Counted from the first letter of the stretch, positions 17,779 to 29,123 are shown. The stretch: DNA of 64,000 nucleotides from Ancylobacter amanitiformis (GCF_030814815.1 NZ_JAUSVR010000002.1:62001-126000); one strand, 5' to 3'. Notes: generated by a model not told the origin, from the letters alone. Numbers and translations: made by a program.

Positions 17779-20700
17779 TCAGCGCGCGTCGCGCAGGATC
17801 TCGCGCTTGCCGGCATGGTTGGCCGGCCCGACGATGCCCTCGTTCTCCATCCGCTCCATGATCGAGGCGGCGCGGTTATAGCCGATCTGCAGCCGGCGCT
17901 GGATGTAGGACGTGGACGCTTTCCTGTCGCGCAGGACCACGGCCACCGCCTGATCGTAGCTGTCGCCGGATTCCTCGCCCATCGCGCTCTTGTCGAACAC
18001 GGCCGCGTCGTCCGGAATCGGAGCCGCCTCGTCGTCTTCCTCCGCGGTGACCTCGTCGAGATATTCCGGCCGGGCCTGCGATTTCAGGTGCTCGACGACG
18101 CGCTCGACCTCCTGGTCGGAGACGAAGGGGCCGTGCACGCGCGAGATGCGCCCGCCGCCGGCCATGTAGAGCATGTCGCCCTGACCCAGCAGCTGCTCGG
18201 CGCCCATTTCGCCGAGGATGGTGCGCGAATCGATCTTGGATGTGACCTGGAAGGAAATGCGGGTGGGGAAGTTGGCCTTGATGGTGCCGGTGATGACATC
18301 GACGCTCGGGCGCTGCGTCGCCATGATGAGGTGGATGCCGGCGGCGCGGGCCATCTGCGCGAGGCGCTGGATGGCGCCCTCGATGTCCTTGCCGGCCACC
18401 ATCATCAGGTCGGCCATCTCGTCCACCACGATCACGATATAGGGAAGGGCGGAGAGATCCATGATCTCCTCCTCTTCCTCGATCAGCCCGGTTTCGCGGT
18501 CGAAGCCCTTCTGCACGGTGCGGGTGATGATCTCGCCCTTGGCCGCCGCCTCCGCCACGCGGGCGTTGAAGCCATCGATGTTGCGCACGCCGAGGCGGCT
18601 CATCTTCTTGTAGCGCTCCTCCATCTCCCGCACCGCCCATTTGAGGGCGACGATCGCCTTCTTGGGGTCGGTCACGACGGGGGTGAGCAGGTGCGGGATA
18701 CCCTCATAGACCGAGAGTTCCAGCATTTTCGGATCGATCATGATCAGCCGGCACTGCTCCGGCTTGTGCCGGTAGAGCAGGCTCAGGATCATGGTGTTGA
18801 TGGCGACCGACTTGCCCGAGCCGGTGGTGCCGGCGACCAGGAGATGCGGCATGCGGGCGAGGTCGACGATGACCGGCTCGCCGCCAATGGTCTTGCCCAG
18901 TCCGATGCCGAGCTTGGCCTTGGCGGCCTCGAACTCGTGGCTCGCCAACATCTCGCGCAGCCACACCGTCTCGCGCCGCTGGTTGGGCAGCTCGATGCCG
19001 ATGACGTTGCGCCCTTCCACGACGGCGACGCGGGCCGAAATGGCGCTCATCGAGCGGGCAATGTCGGCGGACAGGCCGATGACGCGGCTGGACTTGATGC
19101 CGGGGGCCGGCTCCAGCTCATACAGCGTCACCACCGGGCCGGGATTGGCGTCGATGATCTCGCCGCGCACGCCGAAATCGTGCAGCACCTGCTGCAGCTT
19201 GACGGAGTTGCGATCGAGGAATTCCTCGGAGAGTTCATAGTCCGGCTCATGCGCCGGCGGCTCGGTGAGCAGGTCGAGCGGGGGCAGTTCGTAGCCCATG
19301 CCCTCGGACGGCACGAGACGCGGCGTGGGACGTGGGGCAACGGGCGCGGCGGCAACCGCCGGCGAGGCGGGGGCGGGTGCGGCCGGAGCCACGGCCGGGG
19401 CCACAGGGGCACGCGCGGCTTCCGCCACGGGGACGGCAACCATGCCGAAGACCGGCCAGCAGAACGAGACTTCCGCCGGCGTCACCGTGTAGCCGCCGAA
19501 CGCCGCCGGCCCAGCCGGCAGCAGCGCCGCCGTATCGTCGGCCATGGCCGCCTCGGCGGCGGCGAGCATCGCGTCGTCCGTGAACGCATCGTCTGCCACA
19601 GCCCGTTCCACAACGGCCCCTTGCGCCACGGCCTCGGCCTCGTCGTCCGCGGCTTCGTCGTCCGCGGTGTCGAAATCGTCGAAGGCTTCCGGATCCTCGC
19701 CATCGTCGTCATAGCCGAGATCGTCCTCCGCCTCGTCGGCGTCGGTCTCGGTCTCCTCCGCCGCGAACGCGTCGTTGGCGACCACGAAGGTCTCGTCCGG
19801 CATCCATTCCGGCGTCTCGTCCTGCTGCGAGGGCAGAACCGGGGGAACATCCCAGCCGAGCTGGATCATGCCGGCGATCTGGCGGATGGAACTCGGCGCG
19901 GCGTCGCGGGCGACCGGCACGGCCACCGTGGCCGGCACGACCCCGTCGGCCATCCATTCCAGCGACGCATCCACGGATGCCGGTGCCGGCGCGGCGATGG
20001 CCGCCGGTGCCGGCGGGCCCTGGAAGCTGGTCGGCTGGGAAAGCGGGGTGGGGGAGAGCGGAGCGGGGGAAAGGACGGTGCGGGTGAGGACGGGCGACGG
20101 GGCGGGCTGGAAGGCTGGGCCGTGCGACACGGCAACCGCGACAACGGCGCTCTCGACGGCCGGGCTCGTGCCGGCCGTGCTTTCACGGGCAGTGCTTTCA
20201 CGGGCCGTGCTTTCGCGGGCCGTGCTTTCGCGAGAGGGCGCGGGTGCCGCGATATCCGCCGTCGCGGCGCCCGGGGCGGGGTGCGGCGTGTCGGTGTCGG
20301 CGGGCTTCTCGCCACGCGCGGCTTCCTGCGCGGCGCGGGCCTTGCGCAGTTCGGCGGCGATGATCGGCTGCTGAGGGCCGGCGCCCAGCGGCGGCTTGCG
20401 CGGCGGCACGCGCAGCACGGGCGTCTGCGAGGCGCGCGGCGGCACCAGCGCGGTGGTGGCATTGATGGTCGCCGCCTCCGAGGCCGCCGGCCGTTCCTGC
20501 CGCTCCATCTCCTCGGGAGCCTTGCGCAGCAGGTAGTCCGGCGTGCGGGTGAAGCGCGTGTTCGGGGGCATGGAGAAGGGCTGCAGCCAGCTGGGAATCA
20601 CCACACGCCCGCTGGGCGCGGCAACCGAGGCCCCCCCCGGCTGGGGCGCCTGCCTGGGGGCCTGCTTGCTGCCCTTGGGCGCCGGCGGCGGCAAAGGCTG

Positions 20701-20871
20701 CGGGTTGGCCCGCGAAAATCGGTGCGTGGAGACCGGCGCCCGATCCGCGGTCTTGCCGGAAGAGGGAAACTCGCTGGAATCGCTGGGACGCACGGGAGCA
20801 CGCATGGGACGCCGAAACCTTTGCCGCTGATACCTTCGAGGGCGCTCCGGAAGCGAACCGGGGCGCGCCAT
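17779..20871 (-). CDS. ftsK: FtsK/SpoIIIE-family DNA translocase without a visible membrane domain
   Basis: Motor protein of 1030 residues. About 560 N-terminal residues are low-complexity (Pro/Ala/Glu-rich, with four RESTA repeats at residues about 213-232 and a very acidic stretch near 395-450). FtsK alpha-beta domains follow, with Walker [16 protein letters not shown] near residue 680, Walker [14 protein letters not shown], and [20 protein letters not shown]. The C-terminal gamma winged helix ([20 protein letters not shown]) reads KOPS polarity. No cluster of four transmembrane helices is found, unlike canonical FtsK. It may be a second, soluble-type translocase. The start ATG 20871 is a best choice. 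Confidence 0.85.
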   Translation of the reverse strand: MARPGSLPERPRRYQRQRFRRPMRAPVRPSDSSEFPSSGKTADRAPVSTHRFSRANPQPLPPPAPKGSKQAPRQAPQPGGASVAAPSGRVVIPSWLQPFSMPPNTRFTRTPDYLLRKAPEEMERQERPAASEAATINATTALVPPRASQTPVLRVPPRKPPLGAGPQQPIIAAELRKARAAQEAARGEKPADTDTPHPAPGAATADIAAPAPSRESTARESTARESTARESTAGTSPAVESAVVAVAVSHGPAFQPAPSPVLTRTVLSPAPLSPTPLSQPTSFQGPPAPAAIAAPAPASVDASLEWMADGVVPATVAVPVARDAAPSSIRQIAGMIQLGWDVPPVLPSQQDETPEWMPDETFVVANDAFAAEETETDADEAEDDLGYDDDGEDPEAFDDFDTADDEAADDEAEAVAQGAVVERAVADDAFTDDAMLAAAEAAMADDTAALLPAGPAAFGGYTVTPAEVSFCWPVFGMVAVPVAEAARAPVAPAVAPAAPAPASPAVAAAPVAPRPTPRLVPSEGMGYELPPLDLLTEPPAHEPDYELSEEFLDRNSVKLQQVLHDFGVRGEIIDANPGPVVTLYELEPAPGIKSSRVIGLSADIARSMSAISARVAVVEGRNVIGIELPNQRRETVWLREMLASHEFEAAKAKLGIGLGKTIGGEPVIVDLARMPHLLVAGTTGSGKSVAINTMILSLLYRHKPEQCRLIMIDPKMLELSVYEGIPHLLTPVVTDPKKAIVALKWAVREMEERYKKMSRLGVRNIDGFNARVAEAAAKGEIITRTVQKGFDRETGLIEEEEEIMDLSALPYIVIVVDEMADLMMVAGKDIEGAIQRLAQMARAAGIHLIMATQRPSVDVITGTIKANFPTRISFQVTSKIDSRTILGEMGAEQLLGQGDMLYMAGGGRISRVHGPFVSDQEVERVVEHLKSQARPEYLDEVTAEEDDEAAPIPDDAAVFDKSAMGEESGDSYDQAVAVVLRDRKASTSYIQRRLQIGYNRAASIMERMENEGIVGPANHAGKREILRDAR
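20174..20233. repeat. Four 15-bp tandem repeats in ftsK
   Basis: Four units of 15 bp (consensus GCCGTGCTTTCGCGG on the plus strand) code for RESTA pentapeptides in the disordered linker of the FtsK-like protein. The unit length preserves the frame, so copy number could vary freely. Confidence 0.85.
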
Positions 20872-20986
20872 TTGGCTGGCCCCTATGGTTAGGAGCACAG
20901 CGTTAATGAAGGGTTTGAAACCGGCGGTTTTCCCGGGCTGTGGCCTTTGCGTGACGCTGGGGCGCCGGCGATGCGGCGGCGCTTTT

Positions 20987-21307
20987 TCAGCCCGGCAGGC
21001 CAAGAGTGGCGCGGATTTCCGGGGCCATCAGCCCGTGCGTCTCCGGATGTTTCATCATGTAGCGGCCAAACACCGAACAGCGCGGAATGACCGACAGGCC
21101 GCGCTCGCGCGCGCTGGCGAGCCCCGCTTCCACCAGCCGCGTCGCAAGGCCGCGCCCGCCGAGTTCCGGTGGCACCTCGGTATGGGTGAAGATGATGTGA
21201 TCGGGCGCCAGAATATACTGGGCGATGGCGAGATGGCCGTCCTGCTCGATTTCGAATCGGTCGGCACCGCGGTTGTCGCGGACCGGAATTTCACCATTGA
21301 TGCTCAT
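20987..21307 (-). CDS. Small GNAT-family N-acetyltransferase (YjdJ type)
   Basis: Minimal acetyltransferase of 106 residues. The acetyl-CoA-binding segment is [20 protein letters not shown], followed by [19 protein letters not shown], the pattern of the YjdJ/GCN5-related short family. Starts at ATG 21307 ([12 protein letters not shown]); sequence upstream in frame is not conserved-looking. The substrate is unknown. Confidence 0.88.
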   Translation of the reverse strand: MSINGEIPVRDNRGADRFEIEQDGHLAIAQYILAPDHIIFTHTEVPPELGGRGLATRLVEAGLASARERGLSVIPRCSVFGRYMMKHPETHGLMAPEIRATLGLPG

Positions 21308-21559
21308 GTCGTGCTCCTTGGGGCGGCCTCTGATTATCGCTGCCGCACGAGTCGGCGGCGGCTGCCGTGGGATATTGTCGACCAATTCGGCCGTGGAGTC
21401 GCCCCCTGCCCATGGTGTGGGCGCATTTCCCGCCGGTACCTGTTATCTGGGGCGCGCGCGGCGCGGTTGGTAGGCGTCGCGGAGCGTGGAACGTCGCGCC
21501 GGTTGGCGCTGCCGCCGCCCGCAGGCAAACATGCCGCGCTGTTGCAGGAAGGATTGCCC

Positions 21560-22201
21560 GTGTCGTCCGAATCATCGCCCCCCGCGCCGCCGCCCCCATC
21601 CGCCACGCTGACGCCGGACCAAACCTGGCTGACGGCGCTGGAGACCCGCCGCTCGGTGCCCGCCGCCCGGCTGGGTGCGCCGGGGCCGACGCCCGACGCG
21701 CTGGCGCGTCTCCTCGCCATCGCGGCGCGGGTGCCCGACCATGCCGCGCTGGCGCCATGGCGCTTCATCGTGATCGAGGGGGAGGCGCGCGCCGCGCTCG
21801 GCGCCCTTCTGGCGGGGGCCTACCGCACGCGCAATCCCGACATGGCGCCGGAAAAGCGGGAGAAGTTCGCCGGCATCATGTCGCGCCTGTTTCCCGCGCC
21901 GCTCGCCGTTGTCGTGGTGAGCCGGCCGAACCGGGAGACGATGATCCCGCTCGTCGAGCAGGAGCTTTCCGCCGGCGCCGTGTGCCTCAACCTGCTGCAC
22001 GGGGCGCAGGCGCTCGGCTTCGCGGGCACCTGGGTCACGGGCTGGGCCGCCACCGATCCGGAAGCCGTGCGTCTGCTCGGTGCCGGGCCCGGCGAGCGGA
22101 TCGCCGGCATTGTTCATCTCGGCACCGCCACCGAGGTGCCGCCGGACCGGCCGCGCCCCGATATCGGCGTGCTCGCCACGCACTGGACGCCGCCCGCGTG
22201 A
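21560..22201 (+). CDS. Nitroreductase-family protein
   Basis: FMN-dependent oxidoreductase of 213 residues. It begins at GTG 21560, preceded by AGGAAGG with about 7 bases of spacing; no ATG lies nearby in frame. Family features are ETRRSVPAARLGAPGPT, the RVPDHAALAPWRFIVIEG block that binds FMN, and LLHGAQALGFAGTWVTGW. It resembles the YdjA-like minimal nitroreductases. The natural substrate cannot be read from the sequence. Confidence 0.88.
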   Translation: MSSESSPPAPPPPSATLTPDQTWLTALETRRSVPAARLGAPGPTPDALARLLAIAARVPDHAALAPWRFIVIEGEARAALGALLAGAYRTRNPDMAPEKREKFAGIMSRLFPAPLAVVVVSRPNRETMIPLVEQELSAGAVCLNLLHGAQALGFAGTWVTGWAATDPEAVRLLGAGPGERIAGIVHLGTATEVPPDRPRPDIGVLATHWTPPA

Positions 22202-22204
22202 GGG

Positions 22205-22226
22205 GACGCGCCTGAGGGCGCGCGTC
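22205..22226. terminator. Hairpin at the nitroreductase / MscS convergent junction
   Basis: GACGCGC (22205-22211) pairs with GCGCGTC (22220-22226), loop of 8 bases, between the two converging stop codons. There is no T tract. Confidence 0.35.
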
Positions 22227-24534
22227 AGCCCGTCGCGGCGGCCTCGACGGCGGTCCGCTGGGCAAGGTCGTTGGCGATCTGGGTGCGGGTGATCGCCGCT
22301 GCCGCCTGCTCGGTGCCGGCGGGGCCACCCAGCGCCTGCACCGAGACCATGTTGTTGGCGAACTCGATGCCCTGCTCGGGCAGGATGCGGATCATGCGCT
22401 TGACCGCCTCGCGCTGGATCACCGTCGGGCGGGTCGGCTTCACCGTGAACTTGAAGCGCACGACCAGCGCGTTGTCGGTGATGTCGGCGACGCCCTGCAT
22501 CTTCAGCGGCATCAGGAAATCGTCCTTCAGGTCGGGATCCTCGAGCATTTCGAGGCCGATCTTCTTCACCGTCTTGCGCAGCTTCTCGATGTCGGTGTCG
22601 CGGGTGAAGCGCAGGTTGAACTTCAGCGTCGCCCAGTCGCGGCTGAAATTGGTCACCTGGCCGAGCTGGCCGAACGGGATGGTGTGGATCATGCCGTTCT
22701 GGTGGCGCAGCTTCAGCGAGCGCAGCGTGAAGCCTTCCACCGTGCCTTTGGCCCGCCCGCAATCGATATATTCGCCGACCCGGAACGCGTCGTCGACGAG
22801 GTAGAAGACACCGGAGACGATGTCCTTCACCAGCGTCTGGCTGCCGAAGGAAATGGCGAGGCCGATGATGGAGGCGCCGGCGATGAGCGGCATGATGTCG
22901 ATGCCGAGCTGGGACAGCACGGTGAGGCCGGCCATGACGACGATGGCCAGCATGAGCGTGACGCGCAGCAGCGGCATCAGCGTGCTCATGCGCGAGGCGG
23001 GAGCGTCGCCATGGCCATCCGGGTCTTCCTGGCCCGGCATGATGATGGCGACTTTGGCGCTGTGCACCGTGGTGAAGTACTCCACCGCCTGCCACGCGCA
23101 ATAGGCGCCGAGCAGGATGGCCCCGGCCGGCAGGGCGGCGCCCGCCAGCGCGTTGTAGCGGCTCATTTCCATCATCCCGACGCCGTGCACCGCCCAGATG
23201 CGGAACAGCAGCGACAGCGACAGCAGCAGGATGGCGACGCGCAGGCAGCGCATCAGCGCCTCGATGGCGCGCTCGCGCGCCGCCGTCGCGGGCTGCACGT
23301 CGGCACGCATCAGGCGGCACACCTTGTCCATGAAGGATTCGAGCACGATGAGCGCGATGAGCACGTCCATCGTCATCAGGATCGCCAGGTGGATACTGCC
23401 CACCGAGGTCAGCGCGCCGTAGATGCGTGCCATGCCGAGCGCGAGGAAGAGGGGAATGGCGATCACCAGCCAGAGCCGCGCGATGGTGCGCACCAGAGGG
23501 CCGGGACGCCCCTGCTGCGACAGCCCGTGGAACCACAGCGCCACCGGCTCGCGCACCGCCGCCGCCGCGGCGACCAGCAGCGAGGTGAGCAGCAGCGTGT
23601 TCACCAGCACCGCGCAGGCGACCACCAGCGGCGAGGAGTGCATGCCCTCAAGGATACGGCGGATGTCGCCGAGCGTGATCGCCACCGCGATGACCAGCGA
23701 GGCCCAGCGGTAGATCTTGCGCGCGCCCGCCGTGTCGATCTCGGCAAGACGGGCCTGCGGCAGGTTGGGGCGCAGCGCGATGCGGAAGATCAGAAGGTAC
23801 AGCCGCCAGTAGAACACGCTGGTCAGCACCAGGAAGCCGAACTTGTCCTGGGGCTCGGTGCCGCTGAACAGCCCGACGACGAAGCCGTGCGTGACGAGCC
23901 ACATGCCGGTGAGCACGACCATGTCGAGGCTCACCAGAGCGGCGAGCGCCCAGATCGAGGCGGCACCCTCGACCCGCCGCGCCAGGTAGTGGCGCGCGGG
24001 TTTCAGCGCCAGCCGCAGCAGCAATTCGGTGGCAAGCGCCGCCGCGACGCAGCCAAGCAGCAGCAGCAGGAAGCGGTTGGGATCGCGCCCGCTGTTCAGC
24101 TCCGGCCCGAGGATGGTGGGAATGCGCGCGCCCTGCGCGATGAGCGCGGGAAACTGCTCCAGCGCATCGTCGCCGCGCTCGATCACCTCGATCAGCATCT
24201 CGCTGAGCGGTTCCTCATTGGCCATGTCCATCATCGGCGCGCTGGCGGCGGGCGCGGCGGGCGCGGCCTTGCCGGATGCGGATGTCGCGGTTCCCGAGGT
24301 TTCGGTGGCTGCCTTGCCGGCGGCGGCGTGGGCGGGTTCGCCCGGCTGCGCCTGCAGACGCTCGCTCACCGCCTTGGCGAGCGAATCGACCAGCTGGTCG
24401 AATTGCTGCTGGCTCAGCGGCGCGGGCGGCGCGGTGGTGGACGGTGCGGTCTGAGCAATGGCGGGCATCGCCCACAGGGCGAGAGCGAGGAGCGCGGACA
24501 GGAGATGAAGCGACAGGCGCGACAGGAAGGTCAT
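22225..24534 (-). CDS. MscS-family mechanosensitive ion channel
   Basis: Inner-membrane channel of 769 residues. An N-terminal signal sequence (MTFLSRLSLHLLSALLALAL to about residue 26) is followed by a periplasmic region rich in Gln, Ala and Ser to about residue 170. There are then about ten hydrophobic helices. The MscS pore and beta domain lie near residues 540-640, with GASIIGLAISFGSQTLVKDI and VGEYIDCGRAKGTVE. A C-terminal vestibule domain completes it. It is larger than E. coli MscS and resembles the YbiO/MscK-like group. The likely role is release of solutes on hypo-osmotic shock. Confidence 0.9.
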   Translation of the reverse strand: MTFLSRLSLHLLSALLALALWAMPAIAQTAPSTTAPPAPLSQQQFDQLVDSLAKAVSERLQAQPGEPAHAAAGKAATETSGTATSASGKAAPAAPAASAPMMDMANEEPLSEMLIEVIERGDDALEQFPALIAQGARIPTILGPELNSGRDPNRFLLLLLGCVAAALATELLLRLALKPARHYLARRVEGAASIWALAALVSLDMVVLTGMWLVTHGFVVGLFSGTEPQDKFGFLVLTSVFYWRLYLLIFRIALRPNLPQARLAEIDTAGARKIYRWASLVIAVAITLGDIRRILEGMHSSPLVVACAVLVNTLLLTSLLVAAAAAVREPVALWFHGLSQQGRPGPLVRTIARLWLVIAIPLFLALGMARIYGALTSVGSIHLAILMTMDVLIALIVLESFMDKVCRLMRADVQPATAARERAIEALMRCLRVAILLLSLSLLFRIWAVHGVGMMEMSRYNALAGAALPAGAILLGAYCAWQAVEYFTTVHSAKVAIIMPGQEDPDGHGDAPASRMSTLMPLLRVTLMLAIVVMAGLTVLSQLGIDIMPLIAGASIIGLAISFGSQTLVKDIVSGVFYLVDDAFRVGEYIDCGRAKGTVEGFTLRSLKLRHQNGMIHTIPFGQLGQVTNFSRDWATLKFNLRFTRDTDIEKLRKTVKKIGLEMLEDPDLKDDFLMPLKMQGVADITDNALVVRFKFTVKPTRPTVIQREAVKRMIRILPEQGIEFANNMVSVQALGGPAGTEQAAAAITRTQIANDLAQRTAVEAAATG

Positions 24535-24798
24535 GGATGAGGGCCGAAACGAAAGACCGCCTTGTTGCCTCCGCCGGCTCCAGCGGAAGCCGCATACGGA
24601 GCGGGCCCCGGCCGGAAGTCGTCGCTTCGAGGCGGTCGAGGTCGCCGCGACAGCGCCACTATCCGGCGCGCGGGGCGGGCTGTCCATCGGGAAATCGCGG
24701 TATCCCGGGAGCCGGAGAGCGTGGGATCCCGCACGCAGGCCGCGCCGGTTTCCCGCCGCGGCCGTTGGACGGTGCCTGTTTCGGGAGCGACCCGCGGT

Positions 24799-26982
24799 TC
24801 AGGCGGCCTGTGCCTGCTTCTGCGCGTCCTTGGCCTCGCGGCGGCGGCGGGTGAGGACGAACTCGGTATAGCCGTTCGGCTGCGTGCGGCCCTCGAAGAC
24901 GAGGTCGCGCGCGGCGCGGAAGGCCACGCCGTCATAGGCGGGCGCCATCGGCGCATAGAGCGGGTCGCCGGCGTTCTGCCCGTCCACCACCTTGGCCATG
25001 CGGCGCAGCGTTTCCTCGACCTGCTCGCGCGTCACCACGCCGTGCAGCAGCCAGTTGGCGACATGCTGGGAGGAGATGCGCAGCGTGGCGCGGTCTTCCA
25101 TCAGGCCGACATCGTGGATATCCGGCACCTTGGAGCAGCCGACGCCCTGATCGATCCAGCGCACGACATAGCCGAGAATGCCCTGGATGTTGTTGTCCAG
25201 CTCTTCCTGCACCGCCGCCGGTTCCCAGTTGCCGCGGTCGACCACGGGGATGGTCAGCAGGTCGCGCCGGGAGGCCGGGGTGCGCGTGCGCAGCTCCGCC
25301 TGGCGGGCGAACACGTCGACCTTGTGGTAGTGCAGCGCGTGCAGCGTCGCCGCGGTCGGGGAGGGCACCCAGGCGGTGTTGGCGCCGGCCAGCGGGTGGG
25401 CGATCTTCTGCACCAGCATGTCGGCCATGCGGTCGGGCATCGCCCACATGCCCTTGCCGATCTGGCCGTGGCCGTCGAGATGGGCCTTGAGGCCCGCATC
25501 GACATTCGCGTCCTCATAGGCCTTGATCCAGGGCTGCGCCTTCATCTCGTTCTTGCGCACCACGGGGCCCGCCTCGATCGAGGTGTGGATCTCGTCGCCG
25601 GTGCGGTCGAGGAAGCCGGTATTGATGAACACGACGCGCTCGCGCGCAGCGCGGATCGAGGCGGCGAGGTTGGCGCTGGTGCGCCGCTCCTCGTCCATGA
25701 TGCCAATCTTCAGCGTGTTGGGCTCCAGCCCCAGCAGGGTCTCGACGCCGGCGAACAGGTCGACGGCGAACGCGACCTCCTCGGGCCCGTGCATCTTCGG
25801 CTTCACGATGTAAACCGAGCCGGTGCGGCTGTTGCGCCGCGCGCCGGTGCCCTTGAGGTCGTGCAGCGCGATCAGCGTGGTCACGGCCGCGTCGAGCACG
25901 GATTCGGGAATTTCCCGGCCGGCGGCGTCCAGCACCGCGTCGGTCATCATGTGCTGGCCGACATTGCGAACCAGCATCAGGCTGCGCCCGTGCAGGGTCA
26001 GTTCGCTGCCATTGGCGGCGACATAGGTACGGTCGCTGGCGAGGCGGCGCTCCACCGTCTCCTTGCCCTTGGCGAAGGCGGCGCTGAGCGTGCCCGTCAT
26101 CAGGCCGAGCCAGTTGCGGTACACGAGAACCTTGTCCTCGGCATCCACGGCGGCGACGCTGTCCTCGCAGTCGACGATGGTCGTCACCGCCGCCTCGATG
26201 ACGATGTCGGCAATGCCGGCCGGATCGGTCGCGCCGATGCGGTGGGTGCGGTCGATCTCGATGTCGATATGCAGGCCGTGATTGATCAGCAGAACGGACT
26301 GAGGCGCATGCGCTGCCCCGCGATAGCCGGCAAACTGCGCGCCGTCCTTCAGCTCGGCGCGGCTTCCGTCCTTCAACTCGGCCGTGAGCCCGCCCTCGGT
26401 GATGCGGTAGGCGACGACATCGGCATGGCTGGCGCCGGAGAGCGGCACCGATTCATCGAGAAACGCGCGGGCGCGCTCGATCACGCGCGCGGCGCGGATC
26501 GGGTTGAAGCCCCTGGAGCGGGCCGCGCCATTGTCCTCGGGCAGCGCGTCGGTGCCGTAGAGGGCGTCATAGAGGCTGCCCCAGCGGGCATTGGCGGCGT
26601 TCAGCGCGTAACGCGCATTGGTGACGGGCACCACGAGCTGCGGGCCGGGAATGCGGGCCAGCTCGTCATCCACCTTGTTGGTGACGACCTCGAACGGCTC
26701 GGGCTCGGGCAGCAGATAGCCGATCTCGGCGAGGAAGACCTCGTAGGCGGCGGGATCGACCGGCTTGTTGCGGTGGGCGCGGTGCCAGGCATCGATCTGC
26801 GCCTGCAATTCGTCGCGGCGGGCCAGCAGCGCCGCATTGCGCGGCGCGAAGGTCGCCACCAGCCCGGCGAACCCGTTCCAGAAGACCGCCGCGTCCACGC
26901 CCGTTCCAGGGATCGCTTCATGGTTGATGAAGTCGAGAAGGGCAGCGTCAACCTTCAGGCCGGAGACGTCGGTATGGCTCAT
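24799..26982 (-). CDS. glcB: Malate synthase G
   Basis: Condenses glyoxylate and acetyl-CoA to malate, the second step of the glyoxylate shunt. The protein has 727 residues, the usual length of isoform G. Seen are [18 protein letters not shown] (acidic Mg-binding residues), [28 protein letters not shown] with the catalytic Glu and Arg, [20 protein letters not shown], and the reactive Cys in [12 protein letters not shown]. The start is ATG 26982 ([12 protein letters not shown]). Same strand as aceA, with a 467-base spacer. Confidence 0.96.
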   Translation of the reverse strand: MSHTDVSGLKVDAALLDFINHEAIPGTGVDAAVFWNGFAGLVATFAPRNAALLARRDELQAQIDAWHRAHRNKPVDPAAYEVFLAEIGYLLPEPEPFEVVTNKVDDELARIPGPQLVVPVTNARYALNAANARWGSLYDALYGTDALPEDNGAARSRGFNPIRAARVIERARAFLDESVPLSGASHADVVAYRITEGGLTAELKDGSRAELKDGAQFAGYRGAAHAPQSVLLINHGLHIDIEIDRTHRIGATDPAGIADIVIEAAVTTIVDCEDSVAAVDAEDKVLVYRNWLGLMTGTLSAAFAKGKETVERRLASDRTYVAANGSELTLHGRSLMLVRNVGQHMMTDAVLDAAGREIPESVLDAAVTTLIALHDLKGTGARRNSRTGSVYIVKPKMHGPEEVAFAVDLFAGVETLLGLEPNTLKIGIMDEERRTSANLAASIRAARERVVFINTGFLDRTGDEIHTSIEAGPVVRKNEMKAQPWIKAYEDANVDAGLKAHLDGHGQIGKGMWAMPDRMADMLVQKIAHPLAGANTAWVPSPTAATLHALHYHKVDVFARQAELRTRTPASRRDLLTIPVVDRGNWEPAAVQEELDNNIQGILGYVVRWIDQGVGCSKVPDIHDVGLMEDRATLRISSQHVANWLLHGVVTREQVEETLRRMAKVVDGQNAGDPLYAPMAPAYDGVAFRAARDLVFEGRTQPNGYTEFVLTRRRREAKDAQKQAQAA

Positions 26983-27450
26983 GGCGTTTCCCCTTGTGGG
27001 CGATTGGGCGGCCGTGCCTGGCGCAGAGGCCGGCCAGTTTGTGCTATGCGGCACATAACTGCTGCGACGCAATATCGCACTTAGTCGGATAGGCGGCGCT
27101 GGAGCAAGCGTCGACCCGTGCATCCACCGCATGGCTGAACTGCAGGAACCGCAACGGGTTGAGCACGTTTCGACGGGTCGACAAAATGCCAGGCATGGCA
27201 TCTCGGGTTACGGTCGAGGCATGGTGCGATGCACCATTTTTCGTCTGAGTCCGGCCATCCGGCGCGGGTTTTCACCGGCGCCGGATGACGGACCCGTGCG
27301 GTAGGGAAAGTGTCATCCCGGGGCGCCGGACGATGCCGGACCTCAAGGGCGGTTCTCCCCGAACCGGCCAAAGGCTCGCTGGGCTTCCACCCCGGGATGA
27401 CAAGCCGGGTCGGCTCGCGCCGTCGGAACTGCGCGGTCAGAACTGCGCGG
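26983..27450. other. Gene-free spacer between aceA and glcB
   Basis: Holds the probable glcB leader (about 26983-27120), a 90-bp inverted-repeat element (27312-27401) and a tandem repeat at the aceA 3' end. No credible gene was seen on either strand. Confidence 0.6.
27312..27401. repeat. Interspersed element bounded by GTCATCCCGG / CCGGGATGAC
   Basis: A 90-bp segment begins with GTCATCCCGG and ends with the exact reverse complement CCGGGATGAC. A second segment with the same 10-bp ends lies at 30710-30798. Their interiors differ. Both sit just outside coding regions, like extragenic palindromic elements. Confidence 0.6.
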
Positions 27451-27464
27451 TCAGAACTGCGCGG
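27423..27464. repeat. Three 14-bp tandem repeats over the aceA stop codon
   Basis: The unit TCAGAACTGCGCGG occurs at 27437-27450 and 27451-27464, with a one-mismatch copy at 27423-27436. The right-hand copy contains the last codons and stop of aceA. Confidence 0.8.
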
Positions 27465-28746
27465 TCTCGGTCGATTCCTTCATCGCCGTGGTCGAGGACG
27501 CGCCCTCGCTCAGCACGGTGGCGATGGCGTCGAAATAGCCGGTACCGACCTCGCGCTGGTGGCGGGTGCCGGTGAAGCCCTGGGCCTCGGCGGCGAATTC
27601 GGCTTCCTGCAGCTGGGAATAGGCAGCCATGCCGTCCTGCCGGTAGCGGCGGGCGAGGTCGAAGGTCGTGTAGTTGAGGTTGTGGAACCCGGCCAGCGTG
27701 ATGAACTGGTACTTGTAGCCCATCGCCCCCAGCTCGCGCTGGAAGGTCTTCATCTGGGCACGGTCCATGTGCTTGGCCCAGTTGAACGAGGGCGAGCAAT
27801 TATAGGCCAGCATCTTGCCCGGATGCACCTTGTGCACGCCTTCCGCGAAGCGGCGGGCATCATCCAGGCTCGGCGTCGAGGTCTCGCACCACAACAGGTC
27901 CGCATAGGGCGCATAGGCCACCGCGCGGGCGATGCCGGCCTCGAAGCCGCCATTGTAGCGGTAGAAGCCCTCCGCCGTGCGCTCGCCGGTGATGAACGGA
28001 CGATCCAGTTCGTCGATATCCGAGGTGATGAGCCGCGCGGATTCGGCATCCGTGCGCGCCATCAGCACGGTCGGCACGCCCATGACGTCGGCGGCGAGAC
28101 GGGCCGCGTTCAGCGTGCGGATGAACTGGCGGGTGGGCACCAGCACCTTGCCGCCGAGATGGCCGCACTTCTTCTCCGAGGCCAGCTGGTCCTCGAAATG
28201 CACCGCCGCCGCGCCGGCCTCGATCAGCGCCTTGGTCAGCTCATAGGCATTGAGCTGGCCGCCGAAGCCCGCCTCGGCATCGGCGATGATGGGCACGAAG
28301 AAGTCGAGTTCGGGGCCGGTGATGCCGTCCGCCTTCTCCATGGTCTGGATCTGGTCGGCGCGGGTGAGGGCCTTGTTGATGCGCTTGACCACCGCCGGGA
28401 CGCTGTCGACGGGGTAGAGGCTCTGGTCGGGATACATCTCGCCGGAGGAGTTGGCATCCGCCGCCACCTGCCAGCCGGAGAGGTAGATCGCCTCCAGTCC
28501 GGCCTTCACCTGCTGGATCGCCTGCGCGCCGGTATAGGTGCCCAGTGTGGGCACGAAATCCTGCGTCTGCAGCAGGTCCCACAGGCGGCGGGCACCGTTC
28601 GCGGCCAGCGTGTGCTCGATGCGCAGCGAGCCGGACAGGCGGGCGACGTCAGCGGGGGAGTAGGTGCGGCGGATGCCGTTCCAGCGCTCCGGCGCCCATT
28701 GCGGGGCGAGGAACGGCGTGGCGGGGGTGCGAAGCTGGTCCAGCAT
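27451..28746 (-). CDS. aceA: Isocitrate lyase
   Basis: Cleaves isocitrate to succinate and glyoxylate, first step of the glyoxylate shunt. The 431-residue protein carries [16 protein letters not shown] with the catalytic Cys194, equivalent to the E. coli cysteine. It also has [25 protein letters not shown] and [17 protein letters not shown]. Start is ATG 28746 ([12 protein letters not shown]). It follows a conserved-looking 79-residue gene on the same strand, and the divergent ScfR/RamB-like regulator probably controls it. Confidence 0.97.
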   Translation of the reverse strand: MLDQLRTPATPFLAPQWAPERWNGIRRTYSPADVARLSGSLRIEHTLAANGARRLWDLLQTQDFVPTLGTYTGAQAIQQVKAGLEAIYLSGWQVAADANSSGEMYPDQSLYPVDSVPAVVKRINKALTRADQIQTMEKADGITGPELDFFVPIIADAEAGFGGQLNAYELTKALIEAGAAAVHFEDQLASEKKCGHLGGKVLVPTRQFIRTLNAARLAADVMGVPTVLMARTDAESARLITSDIDELDRPFITGERTAEGFYRYNGGFEAGIARAVAYAPYADLLWCETSTPSLDDARRFAEGVHKVHPGKMLAYNCSPSFNWAKHMDRAQMKTFQRELGAMGYKYQFITLAGFHNLNYTTFDLARRYRQDGMAAYSQLQEAEFAAEAQGFTGTRHQREVGTGYFDAIATVLSEGASSTTAMKESTETAQF

Positions 28747-28883
28747 GGTTCTTCTCGAATTCCGAGCTCGTTGAAGGGGTGCGATGGGGCGCGGGAGCCA
28801 CGCAGCTGGAGGCTCCCGCGGTGGCCGATCCGGCACGAGGCGCAGGACGCGCCTCCTCGCGCAGGATCGGACGGAAGCGCGGC

Positions 28884-29123
28884 CTAGCGGCCACGGCGCG
28901 TATAGGTGGCGGCGACGAGGTCGCGGCCGTCGAACAGCGAGAGCAGGTCCTGTCCGGCCGGGCCGGCGAGGCGATGGCGGCCGATGCGGTGGACGATGCT
29001 GAAATCCTGCTCGGCCAGGCCCTGCTCGCGGAAGGTCCGGCTGATTTCCTCGGCGCTGCCGCCGACGATGGTAACGAATTCCTCGGGGCCGTTATGCTGG
29101 CTGCCGTCGTGATGCCGTCTCAT
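28884..29123 (-). CDS. Conserved-looking 79-residue protein upstream of aceA
   Basis: Starts [20 protein letters not shown] and ends [15 protein letters not shown]. The middle ([20 protein letters not shown]) reads as a compact alpha/beta fold with no membrane segment or signal. It lies between the divergent regulator and aceA and probably leads the aceA transcript. Its ATG at 29123 is preceded by GGAGGAATTGAC, a strong ribosome site. No family can be named. A link to the glyoxylate shunt is inferred from position only. Confidence 0.7.
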   Translation of the reverse strand: MRRHHDGSQHNGPEEFVTIVGGSAEEISRTFREQGLAEQDFSIVHRIGRHRLAGPAGQDLLSLFDGRDLVAATYTRRGR

